Source: Pempheris klunzingeri (Eukaryota > Chordata > Actinopteri > Acropomatiformes > Pempheridae). From it: a stretch of DNA of 64,000 nucleotides. The stretch spans positions 4,803,006 to 4,867,005 of the forward strand of contig NC_092027.1 of NCBI RefSeq assembly GCF_042242105.1, in the 5' to 3' direction. Position numbers and translations under genes: made by a program. Positions within the stretch are counted from its first letter, which is position 1. Each line of letters opens with the position of its first letter. Under the pieces are notes generated by a model. It ran no database searches. It had not been told where the DNA came from and saw nothing but the letters and a program-made list of their open reading frames with translations. Shown piece after piece: positions 41,362 through 54,800 of the stretch.

Positions 41362-44300
41362 ATGCTGTCGGATGCAGGTCAGTGTCCGTAACGCGCTGCT
41401 TATGCTAACATGCTAAACGCGACAGGCTTACAGTGTTTGGCTGGTTTAAAGAGCTTGCTAATGTGCACATCTGTCGCCACCTTTGCTGTCTTTTCATAAT
41501 ACCGAATCTTGTGTTTCATTCACTTTAGTCAATTCATAATTACCTCCTTTGATATGATACATTTGAACATCATGTTACCTGTCATAGAGTCACAACAAAG
41601 GCCCCATTTGAGCTGAGTTCCTCTGCATTGGCAGCTGTTGAATATGTATTGTTGTGGCTCATTTTAAGATTATTCTGGGAATGCCTCTGGTGCTCGGCGA
41701 GCCAAGAAGAGGAGCTCCGGGGAGTCACCGGGGGACGGCCAGACCCTGCGCTCCTCTGGGAGGCAGATCAATGTCCGGGTGAAGCGCACCAACAACCCTC
41801 CACCTGGACAGGTGAACTGCACCCTCCACCTGTCTCACATGTGTTTACCCCTCTTTATCCCCAGCACTCACTTGTTCAGTTTCAGTTGCAGTTTAGTTTA
41901 TTTGAAAGGGGACAATACAGTCACAGACAATACATAGTTCCTACCTTGTTGATGAGGCTGATTCTGATATTTGACATTTTAGAAAATCCAATATATCACG
42001 CATAATTTATTTCTTGCAAAGATTATTTAGGGTGCTTCTTCAGCTTTTTAGTCAGACAGGACATCAGGAAATGTGGGGAGAGAAAGGGCGATGCCTGTGG
42101 ATTACATGGTACACATTTTAGCCCTCAAACCACATAAGAAAGCATTTTTGATAATAGAAGAAGTTCAAAACTGAAACTGGTCATTAACTACAGCAACTCT
42201 AGTCTGGACTCTCTGTTGCATGTAATTTCCCATTTCTTGCCCCCCCCCTTCCTCTCGTTTCCTGTTATCTCTCTACTTGTTATTCAATGTAGGCATATAA
42301 TGGTCTCCTAGGACAAAGAGAGATGGGTGAGCAAAGTAGGCACTGTTTCTGAATGACTTCAAACGTATCTGTGGCATTTCTTTCCTGTTATTTCTTCTTA
42401 TTTGCGTGCTGACTTATTCCACCACTATACTGAGATCAGATGATGTATCGGTCTAGCTCTAATTTATATGCTCTCTTCAGGTCACATCATCCAAAAACAC
42501 AACATCTCTTTCCACTGCTTTGCTGTAAACTCCCATATTTACCTAACTTAGGAGCCTCTTAGTTTCCCTAAACTAACAGACTTCAGTGTTCGTGTCCAGG
42601 ACAAGCCTGAAAACCTTCTTCAGTCTAAAAGAACAAACTAAACTTGCTCCTGTATTTATTCATAAGCCTGAAGTTGTTTGCTGTGTCCCTGCTGGAATTT
42701 CAGCCCTGTCTACTGTGTTGGATTAACGGATAAGTTGTGTTTAAAGTAGGCATGCACCAATCCAACTTTCTCTCACCCAGATCCAGTTCCTACCCACCAG
42801 TGGTCATTTTCTTTCCCACATTTAGTCAAGTCAAGCCAAGTCAAATTGTATTTATACAGCCCAAAATAGCAAATAACAGTTTGCCTCAGAAGGCTTTAGA
42901 ATCTGTAGTTCAGAAAAACTCCAAACTCCAAAATCCCTTTCAATGCTACCATGTTGCAGACCAGACAATGACAATAATTAAGTCCGGATGAAACAAAGAT
43001 GTGAATTAGGATCTCTACATCAGCCGTGAAATGGTAAACTGAGGACAGGAGTGGTTGTGCCCCCAAAACCGAGACAGAATCTTTATATTGACATTAACAA
43101 AGAAACTGTATTTACTATGTATCCATGACAACAGTGCTGATACCTGATCTGCTTAATAAGGTCAGCAGATACTCCTCCAGCGTATCAAATCTGTGCCTCC
43201 TCAGCTTAAAGTAGCTGTAACTGTCTCTGTTGGGCTGAGTTTCATGATGATTTTCTCCACACGGTCTTCTAGAGCAAAAGAAAAGCCACAGACACAGAGG
43301 AGGAAGACGACCAGTCAGAGAAGAAGTACAGAAAGTGTGAGAAGGCCGGATGCTCTGCCACATACCCAGTTTGTTTTGCAAGTGCATCTGAAAGGTACAC
43401 AAGTCTTGGTAAAATCTTCACTAAGTCATTCTTTTTTTTAGACACAGATTCTTCTGAGTGGACGTGATTGTTATTGTCTCTTCTCAGGTGTGCTAAAAAT
43501 GGATACACATCTCGCTGGTATCATCTGTCATGTGGTGAGCATTTTTGCAACGAATGTTTTGATCACTACTACAGAAGGTAATGTTGACAGAACAACTACT
43601 CACATAACATTAATGAAGAACTGTTTTTTCCACTATATTATCAACATACATATTTCAGTATGTTTTCCGTGCTGTTGCATCACAGCCACAGGATGAACTT
43701 TTTTCTTTTTTTCCATTTGCAGTCACAAGGACGGCTATGAGACCTTTGCTGCGTGGAAGAAGGTGTGGACTAGTAACGGGAAAAGTGAGCCCAGTCTCAA
43801 AGCTTTCATGGCAGATCAGCAGCTGCCGTTCTGGGTAAGAGCAGGCAGCTTTCCTGGTTCCTGTTAAACAGCTGAATGTGCTTATTCTAAGTTCTCCATG
43901 CCATCAGTACAGTTGTATTCACTGTGATATGTTCCCTTCAGGTTCAGTGCACTAAATCAGACTGTAGGAAGTGGCGTCAGCTGACCAAGGAGATCCAGCT
44001 CACTACTTCCCTCGCAGCAACGTACCGCTGTGGGATGAAGTTTAACAACATCAAGGTAAACAAGAAATAGAGAAAGATATAACCAGCCCTTCCCTTTTTT
44101 TGGTGATGATTATTTTGTGTCTTTGCCTGCAGAGTGAGGGACCGGACCAGTGCTCCCAGCCAGAGGACTTGGTAGGCTTGTCATGTGTGTTATATGATCT
44201 GCTTTGGTATCAGGCAAAGACACCATGATCACTTGCATCCTCTTTGCTCCCCACAGAGAGTGGCCGAGGTGACTGACAGCTGGTGGCATTCGATGCTGAT

Positions 44301-47300
44301 TTTGCCACCGTTGTTCAAAGACAGTCCAGCCAGCCCTTTCCTTAGTGCCTACTACCCCGACTGTGTGGGGATGAGCCCATCGGGCTCTCCCAGCAACATG
44401 TCTCTGTCTGAGCTGAGGGCAGATCACTGCAGAGCCGTCCCTCCACAAAGTAAGTCTGTGAGTGCGAGAGGAAGGGAATATTTCAACAGCCGTTGTTTAC
44501 TGTGTTATGATATACAGATAATTACTCGACATACAGAGAGGTGTGGGACTAAATGGGAGTGATGCACCAGGGAGACCTCCCATTTAGAGATCTCAGTCTA
44601 AAGTAGATGATGATGTGGACTAATACAGATTGTATCCCTCAGTTGCAGGCCTGTGTCCATACTTCCAGCCCTTCTATCAGCCTAATGAGTGTGGCAAGGC
44701 TCTGTGTGTGCGGCCGGATATGATGGAGCTGGATGAGTTGTATGAGTTTCCAGAATTTTCCCGTGATCCCACCATGTATTTGGCTTTACGAAACCTTATT
44801 CTGGCTTCCTGGCACAAGAATTGTAAGGTAGACTGCAGATATCCTCCAACTGTGACTTACAAGCATTGCATGTTTTTACCTTTTAGGCTCTGGACTTGAA
44901 ACATAGATTGCTGATTTATGTACCGTTCAATACACCTTCTTCTCTTGGATTAAAGAACATTTAAGACTCTAGGAAACGACAAACAGACAAAGCAATTAAC
45001 AACTTTTTCTGTTTTTCTAAAGGAGGTGCTGACTTCCCAGAAATGTGCTCTGCACATCATCGTCCGGGGGTTGGTGCGTGTGCGCTGCGTGCAGGAGATG
45101 GACCGGGTGCTCCACTTCATGACCAGGAAGGGCCTCATCAACACTGGTGTGCTGGCAGTGAAACGGCCCCTGCTCCCTGAAAGATACTGCTCTGTGAGTG
45201 TCCTGATCTTCACCTGATCGCGATACAACCGCACACATCTCATGTAAACGTTTATTTTTATCATTTATGTGGTTAATGCGCACATTATCTCCCACGTTTG
45301 GTCATTTTTGCAGAGGAATGTGATCATCATCGGTGCCGGGGCTTCAGGTCTGGCTGCGGCACGGCAGCTGCAAAACTTTGGCACTCAGGTAACTGTCCTC
45401 GGCTCAACTTATTTCCTGTCACACATAGATTTTACCCTGTTTGGTGATCACAGCCCTGTCCCTTTACGCTCTTTATTTTCATTGGTTCACAGGCGGTGGT
45501 GCTTGAGGCAAGGGAGAGAATTGGCGGTCGAGTGTGGGATGATACTTCTCTGGGCGTCGCTGTAGGGCACGGAGCTCAGATTGTCAATGGCTGCGTAAAC
45601 AACCCCATCGCCCTGATGTGTGAGCAGGTAAGAAAGTCTGAAAGGAAAGAATTCTTTATATTTGTGCTGGACATTAAACCTGATCTCAAGTTTATGTTTT
45701 TCTCTCTAAATGGAAACATGCACTGTCTTGTTGCATCTTTGTATGTGACTCAAGGGTTTGCTCGTAGCCCGATGTGACTCTTCTCTCTCCTGTTGCAGAT
45801 GGGGATCAAGATGCACAAGCTGGGAGAGCGGTGTGACCTCTTCCAGGAGGGAGGGCAGGTTACTGACAAGGCCATCGACAAGCGCATGGACTTCCATTTC
45901 AACGCCATCCTGGACGTGGTGTCAGAGTGGAGGAAGGACAAGTCGCAGAGCCAGGACACACCGCTGAGAGGTGCTGAACTGTCAACCCCAAACACAGCAT
46001 GGCTGCTTTAATGTAAAGTGAGAGCCACTAACAAATGGAAACAAGAGCATTGATCGCTTTCATCATCAGACTAGAGTAGTGTTTTTGTGTTCACTTTTCA
46101 ATTCTTTCTTTTTTCATATTCATAACAAAAATTCCACATCAGTGGAAATTATTTTTAACAGTTGAAGTTGGTCAAGAACATCTCCATTGCTTAAGAAAAC
46201 TTTTTTTTTTTCTTGCATGACCTTTGCCGTCTTCTTCAGCGACGATGGCAGCCGTTCTCATGTTTGGCCTGACCTGCTAATTATTACTAATGGCAGGTTA
46301 CAACTGTGAATATGTTCAGTGCAGGATTGTAAAAGTAAAAGAGTAGTTCTGAGAAAAGGTCGGCTACGGAGTAAAACATTTTCCTAGATAAAAAAACACA
46401 TATAAACAGAATTTAGTTTGGTGGTTTGTGTTTAGAGATATTTGCCCTCTTGAGTTGTGCATTTGATCTGTGCAGAAAAAGTCCAGGAGGTGAAGAAGAA
46501 CTTTCTTCAGGAGTCTGGAATCCAGTTCAGTGACTTGGAGGAGAAAGTGCTCCAGTTTCATCTCAGTAACCTGGAGTACGCCTGTGGAAGCACATTAGAC
46601 CAGGTCTGAAAAACTCAAACCGAACGGCTGCAAGATTTTTCTGTTGTGTTTGTGTCCATTTTGAAAAGTTTGTGTGGGTTTTGATATTGAGCCTTTAAGG
46701 GAATTCTGTTGAAAATGTTGTTAAGTGTGTTTGTTTTTTATGTTTTTTGTAGGTATCAGCGAGATCCTGGGACCACAATGAGTTTTTTGCCCAGTTCTCA
46801 GGCGACCACACTTTACTCACTAAGGGCTTCTCTGTGTTACTCCACAAACTAGGCGAGGGCCTCGACATCCGAACAAAGTGCCCGGTTTGTAACTCAATCT
46901 TTTAATTTCACTTGCTACGTTCACCTTTCATTACACAATGTTGTATACCACAGAGATGAATCCCATTGTTAAAAATTAGCTGCACATTTTGTTTTTTTAT
47001 TCCAGGTTCAGGCCATCGATTACTCAGGTGATGTTGTCAAAGTTACCTCCTCTAATGGGTCGCAGTGGACGGCACAGAAGGTAAAAATATGTTAATAAAT
47101 GTTACACAGAGCATATAATATGTCTTTTATCATTTTAAGGCTTTATCCTAGATTATGTATCATGTTAGAGAATGCTGGATGTAATCAGTGTGGATTTTCA
47201 TGGTGTAAAGTTATTCGACTTCTCTCTCTGTTAGGTTCTTGTTACAGTCCCATTGACTTTACTTCAGAAGAACTTGATTCAGTTCAACCCTCCACTTCCT

Positions 47301-49647
47301 GAAAGAAAACTGAAAGCAATCCACAGCCTGGGAGCTGGTATCATAGAAAAGGTAATAAGGATAAAGATAAGGGTGTTTTATTGTCATTCCATGACATGTT
47401 GTACATGGCGGGGAACAAAGTGAGGCACTCAGGTCCTCATTCAGGTCACAGCAATAATAAAATCAGGAGGGGGCACACAATAAGACACCATTACAAATAT
47501 CAATAAGTAATCATGTAACCGTAGATATCAAGTGAACAGAATGTGATGATGAAAATAAAACTAGCCTTCTGGCCTTGGTGGTTCTGGTGGAGTCCCTCGT
47601 GATGAAGGAAGCCTTTTTCCTGCTCCTACTGTTGTAAACATTACTGATGGTGGTGGTAGGCTGCTGCCAGTGATCCTCTGTGCAGACATTACCACCTACT
47701 GCAGAGCCTCAACTCAGCTGCGTAAAAGATGAGCTCAGTTCTAGAAGCGTCAGATTTCAGGGTTCGTGCGGTGACTGTGTTGAAGGTGGAACTGAAATGA
47801 GGGCCAGCCGAAGCACAGATGAGATCGTTTCTGCAACTGGGTAATGTGAAGTGTAAATTAGTGCAGGCCTCCAGATACAAGTGTATCTAAGTGCTGATTT
47901 CTCTGCTCTATCAGATACAGATTCTCCATTTACTCAGAGTATTTAATTTAAATACACAGTGAATAGAGAGACAATATTTGCAATTTTTCTTCCTTGTAGA
48001 TGCTAAAATATTATTTCAAAACTTCTTGCAGATTGCTCTTCAGTTCCCGTACCGATTCTGGGACAGCAGGATCCAAGGGGCAGACTACTTCGGCCACATA
48101 CCGCCAAGCCCTGACAAGAGAGGCATGTTCAGTGTCTTCTATGACATGGATCCACAGGTTTGTTTCTTCTCGTTTCTGTTCACACGCCAAGACAATATCT
48201 TACCGATATATTACTTACAATATCTTATCTTATAATACTGAATAACACAAGTGTGCTGTTGTACTCACGTACAAATACACACAAACTCACACACAGATGC
48301 AAATACACAAACACACACACACTAAATAAATACACAACATGCTCTCTTGTCACAAACGCCACTTAAGATGCATATTTTCCAGCTACAAGACGGATCCTAT
48401 TTATGTTTTGATAAATAAGAGGACGTTTGAATGCTGTCAGCAGCAACAAGAATACAGAAAATACAGAATATAAAAGTCAGAGGAGGAACATTTGTTAAAC
48501 TTACACACTTTGTGTGTGTGTGTAGGGGAAGCAGGCTGTCCTCATGTCTGTTATCACTGGGGATGCTGTACCTGCTGTCCGGGACCTGGAGGACAAGGAG
48601 GTGGTGGATGAGTGCATGAAGGTCCTGCGTGAACTTTTCAAAGAACAGGTGACGCTTTCATGGTTTAATCCTCAACCCTGTCGCATCCTGATGAAACCCA
48701 AGTTACCCTTTGGACTGACACGTGTTTGAGTGAGAGAGTTTTGTGTATGTGTGTGTTTTTCATCACTGTCTGTCATCGCTGACAGGAAGTCCCAGAGCCG
48801 CTGAATTTCTTTGTCACACATTGGAGCAAAGACATGTGGTCCCAGATGTCCTACAGCTTTGTGAAGACGGGAGGAAGCGGAGAGGCCTACGACATCCTCG
48901 CTGAAGACGTGCAGGGAAAAGTGTTCTTTGCTGGAGAGGTAACACTTGGCGAACCAACCAGTTTTATTTATTTATCATTTATCTTTTAAATTCATTTTCC
49001 ACAAAAACATGCAGGAATTGTATTATTTTCACTGCACCACAGATTTGTTTTCCTGAAAAAGGCCTCCTGGATCCATTTAATACAGAACGTATCAACCTGC
49101 CGTAGGCTGAGTGTGAATGTTATGTCGTGATTAATGAATAAAATAACATATTAATTAAATAACCTTAACTCAAGGCCAACTTACAGTACTGGCTGTCTCC
49201 TGAGCTTTCAACCACACACTAAGGATGAGATCCTAATAAAAAAACAGAAACCTATTAAGTAGACCTTGGGTTAAGATTACATTTAATGATTATTTCTTTA
49301 TATTAGGCAAGACATGGCAAATTTATTTGTATATCACCTTTCAGACACAAGGCAATTCAAAGTGTTCAACAGGGACATAAAACACAATAAAAACAAACAC
49401 AGAAACATTAAATTGCAGGTAAAAGATAATAAAATAAAGCTTAATATTAGTTGGTCATAGCAGATTTATGAAGTCAGATATTTGGTTTCCTGTGTAACTG
49501 TCACATTGCAGGCTTTTAAAAGAGATTTTTCATCGATTTATTGTTCTTGGTTTTCGTTCCCAGGCCACCAACAGACATTTCCCTCAAACTGTGACAGGAG
49601 CCTACCTGAGTGGGGTCAGAGAGGCCAGTAAGATGTCTGCCATGTAA
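41362..49647 (+). CDS. kdm1b: Lysine-specific histone demethylase 1B (LSD2/AOF1)
   Basis: Twenty-one exons give 834 aa (human 822). Exons are 41362-41377, 41669-41811, 43273-43394, 43488-43577, 43723-43834, 43942-44055, 44133-44171, 44257-44449, 44643-44827, 45023-45193, 45314-45388, 45493-45627, 45799-45970, 46476-46603, 46753-46884, 47006-47080, 47235-47351, 48032-48157, 48526-48648, 48786-48938 and 49564-49647. Order: zinc finger ([15 protein letters not shown]...), CW finger ([12 protein letters not shown]), SWIRM domain (from about residue 213), FAD-binding [13 protein letters not shown] (about 400) and amine oxidase core. The core includes the FAD-contacting Lys at 673 (GAGIIEK) and [13 protein letters not shown]. 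It is a nuclear enzyme that removes H3K4me1/2 with FAD, important for oocyte imprinting in mammals. The tiny first exon (MLSDA) is the least certain part. Confidence 0.95.
41880..42000. repeat. Dispersed repeat fragment in kdm1b intron 2
   Basis: GTTTAGTTTATTTGAAAGGG followed by GACAATACAGTCACAGACAA matches a common fish interspersed sequence. Boundaries are approximate. Confidence 0.4.
42830..42965. repeat. Dispersed repeat fragment in kdm1b intron 2
   Basis: AAGTCAAATTGTATTTATAC followed by AGCCCAAAATAGCAAATAAC and GCCTCAGAAGGCTTTA is a recurrent fish repeat signature. No coding capacity is seen. Confidence 0.45.
47352..47890. repeat. Probable dispersed repeat in kdm1b intron 17
   Basis: The phrase GGTGTTTTATTGTCATTCCA, then a GTGAGGCACTC... 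stretch and GTGATCCTCTGTGCAGACAT, resembles fish retroelement-derived sequence. Identity and ends are unsure. Confidence 0.35.
49310..49440. repeat. Dispersed repeat fragment in kdm1b intron 20
   Basis: AATTTATTTGTATATCACCT then ACAAGGCAATTCAAAGTG is a diverged copy of a frequent fish repeat tail (TTTATATAGCACCTTTCA type). Confidence 0.45.
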
Positions 49648-51850
49648 ACTCTGTCGGTCCCAGAGCACTCAAAAACACCAGCATGGACACACGAGTGGCA
49701 CCGAAACAACTCAGACTGTGTTATCTGAATCGCTCCACTTGGAATGATATTTCACTGTTATTATGATGTGTCATATAGGGCTTTCCAGGGCCTGACTCTA
49801 CATATTTAACACACAAGAAGCTAAAAAATCCAGCTGGTTAATCATTTGTCAGCGACAAGATGCAAAAATGAAAGAATAGTGCGGCATGATTAACAGATAA
49901 TCCCTGTGCAGCTCTGTCTGGGTCCGCTGTGCTGGAAAGGAGGATGATGTTATCTTAAATTTGAGTTTAACGAGTGATGTTTGTAGCACTTCTGTGATGA
50001 AATGATCAGAAAATGTAAAATGTTTTGAAAGATGAGGTTGCAGGAAACACTGGTAAACTCTCAGTCATGTAATCATGAATCCACCTGAGTTACATTTAAT
50101 CTCTAAGGATCAAGTTTTAAGAGATTATGTTGTTGTAACGTAGTAATGAGAGTTACCTACCAATGTTTTATGCAGCTGTAATGAATTTGCATTGTCTTAT
50201 ATGTGATTCATGTGTTGGTATAAGTGGTGAGAAATGGATGAAAAAGTTAGATATACAGTAGGAGTACTTCTGTGATAGCACTTTTGATTTAAAATATTTG
50301 ATTTAAAAACAGTGACAAAATAATGAATATTTCACATGTCTGACGAGCTGAATTCTCCGTATGGCTGATTATGATCAGAAAAAACACCTCATTGTCCCCT
50401 TACTGTCTCAGGGATATGATCAAGACAACAACACCTAGCAGAAAATTATGAAGATGGTTGGGAAATACATTAACATAATATAATATAACCCAACCAAAGG
50501 AGGAGAAAAGGTCTATTTGTCCATATTGAAGTTCCTGAGGTTTGGGGTCGGGGAACAGCACAACAATGTCCTCACTTGTCGTCATTAATGTTGATTAATG
50601 AAGCTTTACATGTAGGTCCTCGTATCTTTGTCTGGATCCGTTCATCTAGGTGACCGTGTCCCGTTTGTCCAACATTTCAGTGCTGTGGTATTTATCTTGT
50701 ATGTGTAATAAACTGAGCTATCAACTGCCATACTGATCATATTCACCTGTGAATGAAAGATTGGCTCCTTTTTTCCCCTCCGTAACTCCAATCAGCATGA
50801 TATTTATCATAATATATTTATGCCAACATAGTCTGTAGACTTTTTGACACTCTACTACAATAATACTGTACTGACTGAATATGGAAGCAGGGCTGAAATA
50901 AGTACAGTAATTAGTTGAAATGTATCCAGAAACAATTTGGATTAATTATGAATATTGCAAAAAGGCAAAAAAAAAAAAAAGACAAATCAAATAAAATCAC
51001 TAGTTTCACCATGTCAAATGTGAATACAGACAAATTGTCTCTTTTAGTCTTCCATCATAGTAAATTGAACATTTTATAGTAATAAATTTAGTAGCTGTTC
51101 TGGGGCTTTTGATCGTGTCACCACAATCCTCCTTAGCAGATGGAGTTTACCTGAAATTGCATATATTTTATTGAATTTCTCCTTTACGTCTATATTTCCA
51201 TAAAAGTTGAGTTTTAAAGCTTGTGAGTTTAGAAACAGCAGTTAACCAAACAATCCACACTCACGGTCCATGTAGCATCCCCCTTGATGTTGTGATACAG
51301 TCGAAAGCTCCGGATCAACTACTAAATGGCCCTGTTAGGTGAGAGTGTTTAGTAAATAGCTTGAGACAAGAATGAACTTTAAAACTTTGGGGCAAAACCG
51401 TGAAATGCCCTGATATTTCACTCTGAGTTTAGTTAAACTGAGCTTAGTTTATCTTATCTTAGCTTGTTTTTATCTTAGTTTATCTTCAGTTCAGTTGCTA
51501 GGATATTTGCCGTAGTTTGGTTGCTAGGCAATTCCAGGGGTCCAGTGACGTCGAGCAGGCGTCATCAACCCTCGCCTCTGCGCCCCCCAGAAACGAAACT
51601 GAAGAACCAAACCAAACGTAAGATGGGGCCGTATTACTGTCATGACTGGACAAACTGATTTGTAAACTTGTCAGCGGATGTAGCTGTAGGTTGGCGGACC
51701 ACGAGCTTAGTAGCTGGTGGCGACAACCAGCTGAAATTAAAGCGCGAACTTAGCTAGGCTAGCTAACAGTAAGTGAAAAAGAAGAACAACGTTAGACCAA
51801 GTTGTCGCGGTTTGGATGAAGAGCTTAATTAACTTGTACTGAGCAACATA
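49648..51850. other. kdm1b 3' UTR and intergenic region
   Basis: No coding exon is seen. The kdm1b 3' UTR probably runs to about 50.7 kb. A short repeat remnant starting GGGCTGAAATAAGTACAG is near 50890. The promoter of the next gene lies before 51851, in a moderately GC-rich stretch. Confidence 0.55.
50707..50712 (+). terminator. Poly(A) signal for kdm1b
   Basis: AATAAA about 1.06 kb after the kdm1b stop. It is followed within about 40 nt by a GT-rich stretch (CACCTGTGAATG). Confidence 0.5.
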
Positions 51851-54800
51851 ATGGACTTCAGCACAGCTGACGTGCCCGCTAATGTGGTACACGACTCTCC
51901 AGGTAGTTACATTAACGATGCTATTTAAGTTTGAGCTGAGGAGGCAGACATTTTATTGGACTGCGTTGTTGCTAAAAGCTAAGTTAGCTTAACGTTACCA
52001 CTTGTAAATAATGCCTTTGCATCACTGCTGCTGTCTTTTTCAGACAGTTAAGAGGAGAGAGTTCACAGATCAAATTCAAGAATAATTTAAGGTGGATACG
52101 AGTTTTTAGGAGTTTGTTAGCACTGCAGCAACATGAGCTGTAGAAACACAAATACTGGTAATAGTGTTGCCTGTAATAACAGTGGTGGTACTGTACTGTA
52201 ACTACTCACCAGTGGTACTTTTTGACTTGATGCTACTTTATACCAACAACATTTCAGAAGGAAAAAGTTTACTTTTTACTACACCACATTCACCTGACGG
52301 GTAGTTACTTATGGCTTTGCACATGAACATTTTACACACAAAACACCTTATAGATTACCTCAGTATACAAAAGCAGTTAAAGTTAGCTGCACCAGCTGTA
52401 ACATAACAATGCTGCTCCATTGTTAGTGCATCAGTAGTAATATAATAACAACTCTCTGAAAGGTGCCAATTTACATAATGAACACTACTGTTATACTGCT
52501 GTATCCCCACTTTTATGCCAATAAAGTATTTGAATACTTCTTCCACATCTGGCAATAAACAGTCCTAATGTTATAATTCACTGTTCTGCAAAAGCAGATG
52601 AAGTTTGGAGTTTTAAAGCTGCGCCCTTATACACTGAAAATAGATGAACTTTTATGGTCTTTAATGGTCTGTCAAAGGAGGTTAATGATTACTGGAGAAC
52701 AATAGTCACATCTCTAGTTGCCCAATAATAATATATTGATACTGTGTATAAGCAAGATATCTGGTTTGACTCTGGCTGGGAACCTTCTTAGTTATAATCA
52801 GTATAGCCATCCTACTTTCTCTTCAGCCCCATTTCCCTATGAAACTGTACTCTCAAATAAATAAATGCCATGAAAACATAATGATCTTATTAACAATAAT
52901 CTTTATTCACAAATATTCACAACATACACAAATCTGCGTTGGCCTTTAAAGAGGACTGGTTTTTAAGTAAACCCTTTCAATGACTGCATTCCTTTGGAGG
53001 GATTTGACATAATTAATTACTTATAATAATAATATAATTAAACAAACTTTGATCAGTCAAACACATCCTGAAGATACCTTCCATACCTGACCTAGACAGT
53101 GCCTCGGATGGCTGTGATCACATTCAGCAGATAGAAACTTGTCAACTTTCAACTATCCACTGGACAAACTTTTCCACCGTTTGTCATCAAAAAATGGTGA
53201 AACAGGACAAATACGTCAATGGATGTTGCAGTCACCATGGGACAATACTACATCCTGCAACACCTCGACTCCTGAGAAACATGAGGAAGCTGTTTGTGGA
53301 CTTCAGCTTGGCATTCAACGCACTAATCACAGAAGTCCTCCGGTACACGCTCACCCAGCTCACTGTGCTAGCCTCCACCTGTCTGTGGATCACAAACTGG
53401 AAGACCAGAGGCAGCAGCTGAGTTTAGGGAGCATCACAAACTGTGGAGATGACGTTGGACTTCAGGAGGCCCCCAACACCGCCTCCCTCCTCCCCCAATG
53501 TGCTTAACAGCACACATCCAGGATCCACAATCACCCAGGACCTAAAGTGGATGCTCAACATGGACTCCATCATCAGAAATGCCCAGCAGAGGATGTATTT
53601 ACTGTGCCAGCTCAAGAAGCTCAACCTTCCTCAGGGGGTGCTCTGTTCTCTGCACTTCCCTCACTGTCTGGTTTGGATTGGAACTGTTAGGACTGAAGAG
53701 AATATCATCAGTGCCAACCTGCCCTACATCCAGGAGTTGTACATTTCCAAAGTCAGGAAACGGGCTGGAAACATCAATCTGCTGACCCATCACACCCTGG
53801 ACACAGCCTGTTCAAACTCCTGCCCTCTGGCAGAGCGCTGTACGCTAAAACAATCTGACAGAATGATTTTTATTGACAGGCCGTCACTCTTCACTTAAAC
53901 CTGTCATACAGTGTGAGAAACAAGTCTATATTTACAGTTGTATATAGCAGTTACATGTTTATGTTTTGTTGTCTTTGTTTCACTGTATGTCTCTTTCTGT
54001 GTAAGTATTTGGTGAATAAAGCTAATTTTGGTTCTGATACATGGTTTTCAGAGCACTATTTTGCACAATATCTGTACATTAGTGTAATGTGTTTGTGTTG
54101 TGGGCTCCAAATACTGGAAAATAAAATAAGAAGATTACCATATTCTGACTATTCAAAGAGTAGTTTGTTGGAAATGCATGTTGCAAATTTATTGAACTTT
54201 TAAGACCCTTTAACCAGACCAGACTTGAGGTGTATTTACTGGTGTTTATCCCATTGTGTCTGACTGATCAGGGAAGGACAGCTCCAGCTCTGATGACGTA
54301 CCTCTCTCAAAGCTCCTGACGAGGCCACGCAGTGAGGAGAAACGTGAACACACACACAGCTTAACCGTCAGCTCCGACACTAAATCAAAACAGGACAAAA
54401 GCGGTGAGGACAACAAACTACACAGGCAACTTGATGTTTTGTGACCCCTGAAAGTAAAAGCTAGTACATTTTCTGTTTATATCTCCCATTGTAGCTTTGG
54501 ATGACTCCTCAGATGATGAGCCTTTGATAAAGATTAAATCTGCACAAACTAAGAAACCAGTGAAAAAAGACAATGTTTCTCCCAGATCTAATGGCACAAA
54601 TAACAAGAAAGCAGGTGGTTACACTACCTTATATTATCATCTGTATTTCAGCTGCATTTTCTCATTTCTTTTTGTCTGGAATGGATTGCTTTAATTTGAT
54701 GTGTATGTAACTCTTTCAGATTTGAATGCAGATGATAGCTCTGATGACGAGCCTCTCATAAAAATTGCTAAAATGTCCTCCAAACCCTCAAAGAAGCCTT

